A DNA stretch of 64,000 nt from Novosphingobium sp. FSW06-99 (GCF_001519065.1 NZ_KQ954253.1:378707-442706); one strand, 5' to 3'; positions 29,292-37,898 are shown, counted from the first letter of the stretch. The notes: generated by a model not told the origin, from the letters alone. A program made the numbers and translations.

Positions 29292-30140
29292 TCAAAGGCC
29301 TACAGAGCTAAAAAATTCATTTGCAAATCGCCCAAACATTTCAGCATTGCCAAGGTAACTATTATCGCCACGCATCATTTTTGGATACCCGCGAGAGTGG
29401 AGCATTTCATTTTGATAGATTGGCCACCCATTGCGCGCCGATTCCGATCGTATTTCCAACATCGCACGGGCTTTCTCCGGCCCGCCGTCATTGCCGCCAT
29501 GATAAAATGCATTATTGACGACCACTCCAGCGACTGAAATGCTGTGCGCACGGTTCTGATTACGAAAGTTGTTGAGCGACTGCTGCAATAGAGGAAACCC
29601 GATGGTCGCGAAAAATTCTGGCTTCACTGGAACGAGAACGCTGCTGCTTGCGTGATATGCGGCAGTGGTCAGCACAGACTCTGTCGGGGCACAGTCAATG
29701 ATTATCAGGTCCTTGTGATGATAATTTGCGCTCAAAAATCTGGCCAAAGAGCGCGGATCGGGACGGACGGCTCCCAGCAAATTGTCGGAAAAATCAAAGC
29801 GCGATGGGATTAATTCAAGCGAGCGGGTGCCTACGCTGCCAATTGTCTCGAACGAAGTAGTCGCAGTGAGGGGTGTTGGAACAGGATTGGCCTTGCTTGG
29901 GGGAATATAACCATTGAAGACTTCTACGATCGAAGGGCGCTGCTGGGTCAAAAAACTGGCATAACCTCGATGCATAAGGCCTTGGCTCAAGTTGGCCTGA
30001 GGATCGATGTCAATCGCTAAGACGTCGAGCCCGCGATTGCTGAACCCGCGCCGCGCAAGCAACGCAGAGATGGTCGATTTGCCTACCCCTCCTTTCAGGT
30101 TGATCACGCAAACCGTCACTGGTCCGTTTGGTCTCGCCAC
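29292..30140 (-). CDS. ParA/Soj-family ATPase
   Basis: 282 residues from GTG 30140, chosen because GGGAGGGGG lies just upstream and the fold starts at once (VTVCVINLKGGVGKSTISALLARRG). It has a deviant Walker A KGGVGKST, Walker A' DIDPQANLSQGL, and Walker B DLIIIDCAPTESVLTTAAY, all diagnostic of ParA. VVVNNAFYHGG follows in the late region. No N-terminal HTH is present, so it is a short ParA. It lies nearest the tRNA end of the island, where partition genes of integrative elements are often found. It probably stabilises the excised, replicating form together with the downstream small protein. Confidence 0.88.
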   Translation of the reverse strand: MARPNGPVTVCVINLKGGVGKSTISALLARRGFSNRGLDVLAIDIDPQANLSQGLMHRGYASFLTQQRPSIVEVFNGYIPPSKANPVPTPLTATTSFETIGSVGTRSLELIPSRFDFSDNLLGAVRPDPRSLARFLSANYHHKDLIIIDCAPTESVLTTAAYHASSSVLVPVKPEFFATIGFPLLQQSLNNFRNQNRAHSISVAGVVVNNAFYHGGNDGGPEKARAMLEIRSESARNGWPIYQNEMLHSRGYPKMMRGDNSYLGNAEMFGRFANEFFSSVGL

Positions 30141-30401
30141 TGCCCCCTCCCATCGATCACAGCGTGGTAGCGTAGCTACTCGGAATCGAAAAGAGAACAC
30201 TCGCCTGTTGCCGCTTATGCCCATGACCGAAGGCGCTCGCAGCGCAGATCAATGCACATGCTTGTCGGGTCTCAAATGCAATGGCGCTCGCATGTTGCTT
30301 GAAACGCAAAAATGATGGCGCAAAATGCCGATTCACTCTGATGCCCGATTGGGACCCCCGTCATCAGGTGCCGCAAGCATGCGACGCATAAGTATTTGAA
30401 A

Positions 30402-30448
30402 TATGGTGAGCCCAGCTGGATTCGAACCAGCGACCTACTGATTAAAAG
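30402..30448. repeat. Right attachment repeat inside tRNA-Lys
   Basis: Exact 47-bp counterpart of 4221-4267; here it is part of the functional tRNA gene. About 60 bases further left the two copies also share weaker similarity (TGATGCCC...TGGGACCC...ATTTGAAA), so the flank itself looks duplicated. Confidence 0.9.
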
Positions 30449-30479
30449 TCAGTTGCTCTACCGACTGAGCTATGGGCCC
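30404..30479 (-). tRNA. tRNA-Lys (anticodon TTT)
   Basis: The 76-nt cloverleaf starts GGGCCCATAGCTCAGTCGG and ends TGGGCTCACCA. The acceptor stem GGGCCCA/TGGGCTC has one G-T pair. The anticodon arm ACTGACTTTTAATCAGT gives TTT, and the T arm carries GGTTCGAATCC. CCA is encoded. The 3' half from the anticodon loop onward is the integration core for the island. It lies just downstream of folK on the same strand. Confidence 0.97.
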
Positions 30480-30484
30480 GGCAC

Positions 30485-30997
30485 TTACGCGTGCGGTGGA
30501 GGCGCCTTAGGCAGGCGCGCGCGGCGGGTCAAGCGGGCGTGCGCGTGTTTCACGCAAAGGCAGGTTTTTGGGTCACGCCAGTGGGGGGCAATGCGCAAGG
30601 CGGGACCAAGCACAAAATCACGACCGGCATAGGCGGGGTGGGGAATGGTCAGACGGCGCGTGCGGTGGATGCCGCCGCTCCACAGGATAATATCCAGATC
30701 CAGCGTGCGGGCGCGCCAGCGCTGTCCCAGGCGGTTGCGGCCAAAGCTGGCCTCGATCGCGTGCAGGCGGTCGAGCAGCGCATCGGGGCACAGCGTCGTT
30801 TCGATCAGCGCGGCGCAGTTGGCATAGCGGCGGCGCGACGGGCCCACCGGGGCGCTGGCCATTATCGGCGCCGCCGCGGTCACCGGCAGCGTGCACAGAT
30901 CGAGCGCGATCAACGCGGCACGCACCACATGGGCTGGTCGCCCGTGGTGCGGATGCGGCATGTTGGAGCCCAGCGCAATCAGATAAGTATGCTTCAC
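30485..30997 (-). CDS. folK: 6-hydroxymethyl-dihydropterin pyrophosphokinase
   Basis: 170 residues from GTG 30997 (VKHTYLIALGSNMPHPHHG). The family start YLIALGSN, the middle RRYANCAALIET and the catalytic RARTLDLDIILW (R-x-x-D-x-D) followed by IPHPAYAGRDFVLGPAL are the HPPK hallmarks. It transfers pyrophosphate from ATP to hydroxymethyl-dihydropterin in folate synthesis. It overlaps the aguB stop by four bases, so translation is coupled. The C-terminal tail is Arg-rich and variable. Confidence 0.92.
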   Translation of the reverse strand: MKHTYLIALGSNMPHPHHGRPAHVVRAALIALDLCTLPVTAAAPIMASAPVGPSRRRYANCAALIETTLCPDALLDRLHAIEASFGRNRLGQRWRARTLDLDIILWSGGIHRTRRLTIPHPAYAGRDFVLGPALRIAPHWRDPKTCLCVKHAHARLTRRARLPKAPPPHA

Positions 30998-31848
30998 GTA
31001 TCCTGGGCCAGGCGGGTGTACAATTGCGGGCGCCGGTCGCGGAAAAACCCCATCCCGGCACGGTGCTTGCGCGCCTGGGCAAGGTCGAGCGTGGCCACCA
31101 GCGGGCCGGTTTCCTGCGCGCCGAATTCGGTCACCAGATCGCCCCATTCGTTGGCTATAAAGCTGTGGCCGTAGAAAGTCTGGTCGTTTTCCTCGACACC
31201 GATGCGGTTGGCGGCGATCACCGGCATGCAGTTCGATGCGGCGTGCCCCTGCATCGCGCGCCGCCAGACCCGGCTGGTATCGAGATCGGCATCATAGGGC
31301 TCGCTGCCGATCGCGGTGGGATAGAACAGCAGTTCGGCCCCCATCAGCGCCATCGCCCGCGCACATTCGGGATACCACTGGTCCCAGCACACCCCCACGC
31401 CGATGGTCGTGCCGAACACGTTCCACACTTTGAACCCGGTGTTGCCGGGGCGGAAATAGTACTTTTCCTCATACCCCGGCCCATCGGGGATATGGCTCTT
31501 GCGATAGATGCCCATCACTTCGCCGGCGGGATCGATCATCGCCAGCGTGTTGTAATAATGCTGTCCGTCGCGTTCGAAAAAGCTGGTCGGGATGGCCACG
31601 CCCAGCGTCCGGGCCAGCCGTTGCATCGCCTTGACCGAGGGGTCTTCGTCAAGCGGATGCGCCAGCGCAAAGCGCGCCTCGTCTTCCTGTTGGCAGAAAT
31701 AGGCCCCGGCAAACAGTTCGGGCGGCAGGATCACTTGCGCGCCGAGCCCGGCTGCGGTTTCCACCAGGTGCGCGACCGCACCGATGTTGTCGGCGGGATC
31801 GGGATCGTTGAGGGCGAGTTGCAGCGCGGCGACGGTGATTTCGGTCAT
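30994..31848 (-). CDS. aguB: N-carbamoylputrescine amidase
   Basis: 284 residues, nitrilase superfamily. The catalytic triad is readable: Glu44 in LPPELFAGAYF, Lys117 in YRKSHIPDGPGYEEKYYFRPG and Cys154 in GVGVCWDQWYPE. SHIPDGPGYEEKYYF is characteristic of AguB rather than other nitrilases. The enzyme converts N-carbamoylputrescine to putrescine in the agmatine route. No aguA (agmatine deiminase) gene is in the window. Overlaps folK. Confidence 0.9.
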   Translation of the reverse strand: MTEITVAALQLALNDPDPADNIGAVAHLVETAAGLGAQVILPPELFAGAYFCQQEDEARFALAHPLDEDPSVKAMQRLARTLGVAIPTSFFERDGQHYYNTLAMIDPAGEVMGIYRKSHIPDGPGYEEKYYFRPGNTGFKVWNVFGTTIGVGVCWDQWYPECARAMALMGAELLFYPTAIGSEPYDADLDTSRVWRRAMQGHAASNCMPVIAANRIGVEENDQTFYGHSFIANEWGDLVTEFGAQETGPLVATLDLAQARKHRAGMGFFRDRRPQLYTRLAQDT

Positions 31849-31954
31849 AGCGCAAGATTAGGGGCAAGCGCCGCATGTTTCAACGACAGGACGATGACAA
31901 GGGCAGATCGGCACCCTATCTTTGCCTCGACGATACCAACGAAAGGGTTTTTCC

Positions 31955-32482
31955 ATGGCCGAAGCCATCCTTGCCGGCGGCTGTTTCTGGTGCACCGAAG
32001 CGGTGCTGCGCGACGTGATCGGCGTTTCGGGCGTCGAAAGCGGCTATATTGGCGGCACCGTGCCCAACCCGACGTACAAGCAGGTCTGTTCGGGCACCAC
32101 CGGCCATGCCGAGGGGATCCGGGTGACGTTTGATCCCGCGGTGATCGACTATGGCACGCTGCTCGACGTGTTTTTCGTGATCCACGATCCGACGACGCTC
32201 AACCGCCAGGGCAACGATGTGGGCACCCAGTACCGTTCGGCGCTGTTCCCGCTGGACGATGCGCAGCGCGCCGAGGCCGAGGCCGCGATTGCCCGCAACG
32301 CGTCGCACTGGCCAGCCCCGATCGTCACCACGATCGAAGGCCCCGCCACGTGGTATCCGGCCGAAGATTACCACCAGGAATACTGGGAAGGCGAAGGGCA
32401 GCGCAATCCCTACTGCCTGGCGGTGATCCCGCCCAAACTCAACAAACTGCGCAAGAGCTTTGCCGACCGCGTCAAAGCCTAA
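31955..32482 (+). CDS. msrA: Peptide methionine sulfoxide reductase MsrA
   Basis: 175 residues from ATG 31955 (AAAGGG upstream). MAEAILAGGCFWCTEAVL holds the catalytic Cys10 and Cys13 of the GCFWC motif. GVESGYIGGTVPNPTYKQVCSGTTGHAEGIRVTFDP and FFVIHDPTTLNRQGNDVGTQYRS are invariant family blocks, and the C-terminal IPPKLNKLRKSF is normal. It repairs the S form of methionine sulfoxide in the cytosol. A palindromic repeat block follows the stop. Confidence 0.95.
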   Translation: MAEAILAGGCFWCTEAVLRDVIGVSGVESGYIGGTVPNPTYKQVCSGTTGHAEGIRVTFDPAVIDYGTLLDVFFVIHDPTTLNRQGNDVGTQYRSALFPLDDAQRAEAEAAIARNASHWPAPIVTTIEGPATWYPAEDYHQEYWEGEGQRNPYCLAVIPPKLNKLRKSFADRVKA

Positions 32483-32490
32483 GAGGCTGA

Positions 32491-32637
32491 TTCAAAATTC
32501 GCCAAAGAGCGAATTTTGAAGGCCGCACCGGCCCGCTCCCCCACCCGACCACCCAATACCATACACTTACGTGGGTGGTCGGGTGGGGGAGCGGGCCGGT
32601 GCGGCCTTCGGAAATTTCGGCAAAGCCGGAATTTCCG
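32491..32637. repeat. Composite palindrome with 37-bp perfect inverted repeat
   Basis: Three hairpins in a row lie between the convergent msrA and rsmB genes. TTCAAAATTCGC/GCGAATTTTGAA occupies 32491-32520. A 37-bp perfect GC-rich inverted repeat (arms 32519-32555 and 32572-32608, 16-base loop) follows, then CGGAAATTTCGGC/GCCGGAATTTCCG at 32609-32637 with one mismatch. It can terminate both transcripts, but its length and composite build resemble a REP/MITE-like element; related blocks lie at 41883-41983 and 50953-51026. Confidence 0.85.
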
Positions 32638-32645
32638 ATCAGACT

Positions 32646-33932
32646 CTAAACCGTCCAGCGCGCCGCGAAAAAGCCATCCAGACCGCCGACCCCGGACAGC
32701 ATGCCGGGGTCGGTGCGCAGCCAGCCTGCGGCGCTGGGCACGATACCCTGGGGCAATTCGTCGGGCGTGATCGGCACCGGGGTTCCGGCAAAGCCGCGCG
32801 CCTGATCTTCGCCTTCGGCGGGTTCGAGCGAGCATACCGCATAGACCAGCGTGCCGCCGGGGTTGAGCCAATCCGCCGCACGCGCCAGCATGGCCGATTG
32901 CAGGCCGACCAGTTCGTCCAGTGCCTGCAACCGGTGCAACACGTCGGGATGGCGGCGCGCGGTGCCGGTGGCGCTGCACGGCGCATCGATCAGTACCGCG
33001 TCAAAGCGCTGCTCGGGCGTCCAGGTCAGCGCGTCGGCGGTAATCACATCGGCGCTCAGGCCGGTACGTACAAGATTTTCGGTCAGGCGTTCGACCCGCC
33101 GCGCCGATTTGTCGAGCGCAGTCACCTGCCACCCGGCAGCGGCCAGTTGCAGCGTCTTGCCACCGGGCGCGGCGCACAGATCGAGCACGCGCGCGCCCGC
33201 AAACGGCGGCGGCCCGATCAGGCGCGCGGGGATCATCGCGGCCAGATCCTGCACCCACCACGCGCCTTCGCCAAATCCGGCCAGGCTTTCCACCGGGGTG
33301 CCGCGTTCCAGCCGCACGTGGCCGGGCATCAGGCTGACCCCGCCCAGCACTTGTGCCCAGTGCGCGGTGGCGGCGGGATCGGCCAGCGCCAGATCGAGCG
33401 GCGGCGGTTCGGCCAGCCCTGCGGCGATGGCGTCCAGCCGGTCGGGCCACGCCGCTTCCCAACGCAGCGCAACCGCATCGGGCAGGCTGGGCGAAATCGG
33501 CAATACCGCCTCGGCCCCGCGCGCCAGCACGGCGGAAAACACCCCGTGCGCCAGCCGGCGCGGGCCGCCCGCCAGCAGCGGCAGCCCGGTGGCGATCACC
33601 GCATGGGGCGGCAGGTCCAGCCGCAGCACTTGCACCAGCATCATCCGCAGCACACTGCGCGCCTTGGCATCGTCGGGCAAAGGCTGGCGCATGGCATTGT
33701 CGATCAGCGCATCGAGATCGACCAGCCAGCGCAGCACTTCCTGTGCGATTGCCATCGCCAGCGCACGATCATCGGCGCGCGGCACCGGGCGCAACAGCGG
33801 CGGCGCGGCCCGATCGAGCGGCTCGCCCCGGCGCAACACGGCATCGATCAGGCGCAGCGCGGCAAGCCGGGTGGCAGCGCCGGGAATTTCGGCAGGCGGG
33901 GTGGTGGCGGGGGTCGAACGCGAACGGGTCAT
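32646..33932 (-). CDS. rsmB: 16S rRNA m5C methyltransferase, RsmB type
   Basis: 428 residues. The N-terminal NusB-like domain (20-145) includes RGEPLDRAAPPLL and an Ala/Leu-rich helix bundle. The methyltransferase domain shows DLCAAPGGKTLQLAAAG (AdoMet loop), VLIDAPCSATGTARRHPD (motif IV Cys) and LVYAVCSLEPAEGEDQ (motif VI, catalytic Cys). This is the RsmB/Fmu layout for C967-type methylation of 16S rRNA. No fmt gene is adjacent, unlike in many bacteria. Confidence 0.9.
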   Translation of the reverse strand: MTRSRSTPATTPPAEIPGAATRLAALRLIDAVLRRGEPLDRAAPPLLRPVPRADDRALAMAIAQEVLRWLVDLDALIDNAMRQPLPDDAKARSVLRMMLVQVLRLDLPPHAVIATGLPLLAGGPRRLAHGVFSAVLARGAEAVLPISPSLPDAVALRWEAAWPDRLDAIAAGLAEPPPLDLALADPAATAHWAQVLGGVSLMPGHVRLERGTPVESLAGFGEGAWWVQDLAAMIPARLIGPPPFAGARVLDLCAAPGGKTLQLAAAGWQVTALDKSARRVERLTENLVRTGLSADVITADALTWTPEQRFDAVLIDAPCSATGTARRHPDVLHRLQALDELVGLQSAMLARAADWLNPGGTLVYAVCSLEPAEGEDQARGFAGTPVPITPDELPQGIVPSAAGWLRTDPGMLSGVGGLDGFFAARWTV

Positions 33933-34002
33933 GTGCCCCTATCGTCGCATATGCCCCACTTGGCAATTGCAACGCCGCGCGCATGGGCGCATTTGGAAGG
34001 AC

Positions 34003-34179
34003 ATGACCGAACCGACCAAGCGCGCCACCATCCGCCCGGTGAGTTTCACACCCCCGCCACACTGGACCAATCCTCCCCTGCCCGAACCGCGCGCCGCCGC
34101 GCCGGCCAAGGATCCCGACGGGCTTGACCCGACCCGGTTTGGCGACTGGGAACGCAACGGGATCGCCATCGATTTCTAG
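34003..34179 (+). CDS. DUF1674 / SdhAF4-like assembly factor
   Basis: 58 residues; the ATG at 34003 is preceded by GGAAGG. The C-terminus DPTRFGDWERNGIAIDF is the DUF1674 signature shared with SdhAF4/Sdh8, which helps flavinylated SdhA during succinate dehydrogenase assembly. The Pro-rich N-terminus is disordered. It is divergent from rsmB, a common sphingomonad arrangement; no sdh genes are in the window. Confidence 0.85.
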   Translation: MTEPTKRATIRPVSFTPPPHWTNPPLPEPRAAAPAKDPDGLDPTRFGDWERNGIAIDF

Positions 34180-34207
34180 ATGACGGCAGTGTCGGTGTTA
34201 CAGGCCA

Positions 34208-34576
34208 TCAAAGCTTGCGCAGATTGCGTGGGTCTGGCGGCTGGACCGATGATTTCAGATAGCGCGGGGTGTGTTCGCCGGCGCCCTGTCCTGCCGGCGC
34301 GCGCACCACCCGCGGATCGATGTCGTCGAGAAAGGCGATACCGAAGCGGTTGTCCTGAATCCAGGCGACCCGGCCAGGCACCCAGCCAAGATTGCGCAAG
34401 CTGACTTCGACCCCGACCCCCGATGTGACGCGAACAGTCCCCTCGGCCATCATGCCGCGCGCAGACAAGTTGCGGACTTTGACCCGGTGGTCTCCCGCCT
34501 GCGCCTCGATCCGCAGATCAGCCATAAGGAACAGGCTGTCGCGACCGGCCTGCCGATGATCGATGTCCGTCACCAC
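34208..34576 (-). CDS. PilZ-domain protein
   Basis: 122 residues. DHRVKVRNLSARGMMAEG holds the N-x-S-x-x-G motif (36-41), and VSLRNLGWVPGRVAWIQDNRFGIAFLDDID is the closing beta-barrel part of PilZ. The N-terminal R-x-x-x-R c-di-GMP motif is imperfect (only GRDSLF is visible), so binding may be weak or absent. Stand-alone PilZ proteins modulate motility or envelope processes. It converges on the SdhAF4-like gene. Confidence 0.75.
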   Translation of the reverse strand: MVTDIDHRQAGRDSLFLMADLRIEAQAGDHRVKVRNLSARGMMAEGTVRVTSGVGVEVSLRNLGWVPGRVAWIQDNRFGIAFLDDIDPRVVRAPAGQGAGEHTPRYLKSSVQPPDPRNLRKL

Positions 34577-34835
34577 GCAAATTCCGTTTCTTTGTCATCG
34601 GCTTTGCAATCCAGGCACCCCGCCTGTCGGAAAACCGTAAAAACCCATCCGCCCCGATCCGTCGGGACGTTGGGCAAAGGGGTACCGCTCAGTGGCAAAT
34701 GAAGTGTTAAGATGATTGTGCGTTAACCAGACCTGTTCGGCATGGCCCCGTTTTGGCACACAATTGCCAAGACCGCGCAGATCCACGCGAAACCCCGGTG
34801 TGGACGCCCCCACCGGGCTTGTCCGGCAGACCCGG

Positions 34836-35294
34836 TCAGGTGTCGCGCGAAACCTTTTCGCGGCGTTCATGCGCCTGCTGTGCCTCGACCGTCATCGTGG
34901 CGATGGGGCGCGCGATCAGACGGCCCAGACCGATCGGTTCGCCCGTCACTTCGCAAAACCCGTATTCACCCTCATCGATGCGGCGCATCGCCGAATCGAT
35001 CTTGGCAATCAGTTTGCGTTGGCGGTCGCGCGTGCGCAGTTCGATACCCCAATCGGTTTCGCTGCTGGCACGATCATTCAGATCGGGTTCGCGGATCGGA
35101 CCTTCCTGCAACGCCGACAGCGTGTTCACCGCCGCCGACAGGATCGACCGTTTCCATTCAAGCAGCAGGCGCCGGAAATAGTCCTGCTGCTGCTCGCTCA
35201 TATAGGGTTCGTCTTCACCGGGAACGTAATCCCCCGGCATGGCGCGCCGGGCTTTGGCCAAAACGTCGATTTCGTCACTCAAAATCCCAGCCAT
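34836..35294 (-). CDS. dksA: DksA-family RNA polymerase-binding factor
   Basis: 152 residues. Coiled-coil helices (PYMSEQQQDYFRRLLLEWKRSILSA and SSETDWGIELRTRDRQRKLIAKIDSAMRRI) are followed by EGEYGFCEVTGEPIGLGRLIARPIATMTVEAQQAHERREK. The zinc-finger positions read C-x-x-T ... A-x-x-A, so three of four cysteines are missing, as in several alphaproteobacterial DksA proteins. It should bind the RNA polymerase secondary channel with ppGpp. Monocistronic in appearance; 259 bases to the PilZ gene hold nothing recognisable. Confidence 0.9.
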   Translation of the reverse strand: MAGILSDEIDVLAKARRAMPGDYVPGEDEPYMSEQQQDYFRRLLLEWKRSILSAAVNTLSALQEGPIREPDLNDRASSETDWGIELRTRDRQRKLIAKIDSAMRRIDEGEYGFCEVTGEPIGLGRLIARPIATMTVEAQQAHERREKVSRDT

Positions 35295-35577
35295 CCGGCC
35301 CTCCGCTTACGCGCCTTCCGACCCCGGACCGATTGCCATCACGCCACCCGGCTTCGGCACCCCGTATCCCGGTTTGCCGCGCCTATAGGGGGCACGCCTC
35401 TTGCGCACAAGTCATTCTGCCAAGCTCTTTTTGCGACGGGCGGGTTTTGAACATCAGGGCAAACCGGGCAGATCGGCAGAATCTTGCCGTCGTTAACCAT
35501 ATATTAGCCAAACCCGCCGACCTTGCGGCAGTGGCGCCCATCACGGGACAGGGCGAAGAGGTTGGGGATAACGGGCA

Positions 35578-35934
35578 ATGGATCACGCAAATATCAAGCT
35601 GGTGGCAGGCACCGACATGCAATCGGCGGCGCAAACAGCCGCCAGCAATGCCGCACGCGACGCGTTTGTCGCGCACTGTCTGGCCGCTGCGCAAGATGGC
35701 GAAAGCGAGGCCTATTTCGATCTGGGCATGGCCTTTTGCACCGGCAGCGACGCGCTGGCAGTCGATCTGGTCGAAGCGCACAAATGGTTCAACCTGGCCG
35801 CTGTCGGCGGGCATGACCATGCCGCGCAATGCCGCGCCGATGTTGCCGAAGACATGACCGCGCGTGAAATCGCCGAAGCGCAGCGCCGCGCCCGCGAATG
35901 GCTGCGCGCCAGCCCGGCAATGCGTGTCGCGTAA
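35578..35934 (+). CDS. Small Sel1-repeat-like protein
   Basis: 118 residues. DGESEAYFDLGMAFCTGSD, then VDLVEAHKWFNLAAVGGHDHAAQCRADVAEDM, is a pair of Sel1-like helices (A-x-x-W-F-x-x-A-A-x-x-G), and the last helix is rich in Arg and Ala. No signal peptide. Sphingomonads often carry such a short protein near dksA. Binding partner unknown. Starts at an ATG with a weak upstream site, 283 bases from the divergent dksA. Confidence 0.7.
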   Translation: MDHANIKLVAGTDMQSAAQTAASNAARDAFVAHCLAAAQDGESEAYFDLGMAFCTGSDALAVDLVEAHKWFNLAAVGGHDHAAQCRADVAEDMTAREIAEAQRRAREWLRASPAMRVA

Positions 35935-35958
35935 ACCTGCGATGCGCGTGGCCTAAAT

Positions 35959-37095
35959 TCAGTCCTGATCCTTGCGGAACGGTGTGCGCTCACCCAGCCA
36001 TTGCTGGTCCTGCGCGACCCCCGCACGTTCGCGCACCAGGAAATCGGCCACCGCGCTGCGAAAGGCCGGATCGACGATGTAATGTGCCGAAATGGTCTGC
36101 ACCGGTTCATAGCCGCGCGCCAGCTTGTGCTGCCCCTGCGCCCCCGCCTCAACGCGCTTGAGGCCGCGTGCAATGGCGGCATCGATCGCCTGATAATAGC
36201 ACAGCTCGAAATGCAGGAACGGCTTGTCGATCACCGATCCCCAATAGCGGCCATAGATCGCATCGCGCCCGATGAAGTTCAGCGCGCCCGCCACCGCCAC
36301 CCCGTCGACGAAGGCCAGTACCAGCAGGATGCGATCGGCCATCGTCTGGCCCATCAGATCGAACGCCGCGCGGGTCAGATAGGGCCTACCCCATTTGCGC
36401 GCGCCGGTGTCCTGATAGAACGCCCAGAACGCGTCCCAATGTTCGGCGCGGATGGCCTCGCCGCTGAGCGCGGCGATCTCTACCCCGGCCTGTGCCGCCG
36501 CGCGTTCCTTGCGCAAGTTCTTGCGCTTGGCCGAGGCCAGCGAGCCCAGAAAATCGTCAAACGAGGCATAGCCCCGGTTTTCCCAGTGGAACTGGATATC
36601 GGCGCGCGGCAACCAGCCCGATGCCTCAAACAGGCCAACCTGATCGGGAGCGATGAATGTCGCGTGCGCCGATGACAGGTCATGTTCGGCCGCGACCTGC
36701 TGCGCCGCCGCCAGCAAGACGGGGGCCAGATCGGGTCGATCGCCGAGCAGCAGGCGCGGCCCGGTGGCCGGGGTGAACGGCACGCTGATCTGCAATTTGG
36801 GATAGTATGCCCCGCCAGCGCGCTGCCACGCGTCGGCCCAGGCATGGTCGAACACATATTCGCCCTGGCTGTGCGTCTTGAGATAGGCGGGCAAGGCCGC
36901 CAGCGGATGCCCCTCGGCATCCTCGATCACGATCGGCAGCGGGCTCCAGCCGGTGCGTCCGCCAACACTGCCCGATTGTTCGAGCAGCGAGAGAAAGGCG
37001 TGGCTGACAAACGGGTTGTCGGTGCCCGCCATGCGGTCCCAGTCGGCGGCGGCAATCGCGCCAACGCCCTGATGGATCCGCGCAATATGGCTCAT
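35959..37095 (-). CDS. FemAB-like GNAT protein (PF04339 type)
   Basis: 378 residues. DNPFVSHAFLSLLEQSGSVGGRTGW opens the typical PF04339 sequence. YVFDHAWADAWQRAGGAYYPKLQISVPFTPATGPRLLL and NWENRGYASFDDFLGSLASAKRKNLRKER (the SxKRKNLRKER block) follow. The end has GRYWGSVIDKPFLHFELCYYQAIDAAIARGLKRVEAGAQGQHKLARGYEP. The family is called 'peptidogalycan biosynthesis/recognition' and has the double-GNAT fold, but its substrate is unknown. First of a chain overlapping by four bases with the GDPD gene. Confidence 0.85.
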   Translation of the reverse strand: MSHIARIHQGVGAIAAADWDRMAGTDNPFVSHAFLSLLEQSGSVGGRTGWSPLPIVIEDAEGHPLAALPAYLKTHSQGEYVFDHAWADAWQRAGGAYYPKLQISVPFTPATGPRLLLGDRPDLAPVLLAAAQQVAAEHDLSSAHATFIAPDQVGLFEASGWLPRADIQFHWENRGYASFDDFLGSLASAKRKNLRKERAAAQAGVEIAALSGEAIRAEHWDAFWAFYQDTGARKWGRPYLTRAAFDLMGQTMADRILLVLAFVDGVAVAGALNFIGRDAIYGRYWGSVIDKPFLHFELCYYQAIDAAIARGLKRVEAGAQGQHKLARGYEPVQTISAHYIVDPAFRSAVADFLVRERAGVAQDQQWLGERTPFRKDQD

Positions 37096-37898
37096 CCCCG
37101 CGCCCTTTCGGCCAGCAGCAGCGCCAGCCCTTCGCCTTCGGCAATCGGCGCATCGGCGCGGTTTGCGGCACGGGTGACGCGCGCGGCGCTGTCGATCGTC
37201 CAGCTCAACACCGGCACCCCGCGCCGGCGCTGGCTTTGCGCAAACGAACCCGCCAGATCGTCGATGTCATAGGCCAGGAAATCGGGCCGCGCCCGCCACA
37301 GCGCCACATGCCGCCGCGCCTTGGCGCCCAGCGTGCGCCAGCCCGCCTCGGTCATCACCAGCCCGCGCACCACGCGCGGCGCATAGCGGCGAAACCATGC
37401 CGACACGCGCGGGTCAAAACTCATCACCGCAACCGGACCGGCATAGCCTTCAAGTGCGCGGCGCACTGCCAGGCACAGCGGCGCGATATGACCGCCACGG
37501 GCGATCTTCACTTCGATCAGCAGTGGCACCTGCGCACTCACTTGCGCCAGCAGCGCGCCCAGCGGCTGGATGGCATCGGTGCTGTCCGTCAGCACGATCC
37601 GCCCCAGCGTTGCGGCGGTCTCGTCGGCCAGCCGCCCGGCCTGACCGGTCAGGCGCGCCAGGTCGTCATCGTGGAACACCATCGCCTGCCCGTCGCGGCT
37701 GCATTGCACATCGCATTCAATGCCCAGCCCTGCCGCGATTGCCGCCGCAAACGCCGCCGCGCTGTTTTCGATGCGCGCGCCGACCCGGTCATGAAACCCG
37801 CGATGGGCATAGACTGTGGCCGTCAACCAGTCGCACCGCCCCCGCGCCGGGGGCGGCACGAACCAGCGGTCAAGCAGTGCGAACAGCAAATACAGCAT
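37092..37898 (-). CDS. Glycerophosphodiester phosphodiesterase
   Basis: 268 residues from ATG 37898; an upstream in-frame ATG lies inside the ridA gene and lacks family sequence. It begins with a membrane-like stretch (LYLLFALLDRWFVPP), then VYAHRGFHDR (metal and substrate His-Arg) and IECDVQCSRDGQAMVFHDDDLARLTG, the GDPD core. VPLLIEVK supplies the second metal site, and VPVLSWTID the C-terminal block. It hydrolyses glycerophosphodiesters to glycerol-3-phosphate. The N-terminal hydrophobic segment suggests membrane attachment. Overlaps ridA by 29 bases. Confidence 0.85.
   Translation of the reverse strand: MLYLLFALLDRWFVPPPARGRCDWLTATVYAHRGFHDRVGARIENSAAAFAAAIAAGLGIECDVQCSRDGQAMVFHDDDLARLTGQAGRLADETAATLGRIVLTDSTDAIQPLGALLAQVSAQVPLLIEVKIARGGHIAPLCLAVRRALEGYAGPVAVMSFDPRVSAWFRRYAPRVVRGLVMTEAGWRTLGAKARRHVALWRARPDFLAYDIDDLAGSFAQSQRRRGVPVLSWTIDSAARVTRAANRADAPIAEGEGLALLLAERARG

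Noticed and set aside
32571..34127. 518-residue frame opposite rsmB
   Set aside because: Low-complexity antisense of a clear RsmB gene, with no plausible fold.
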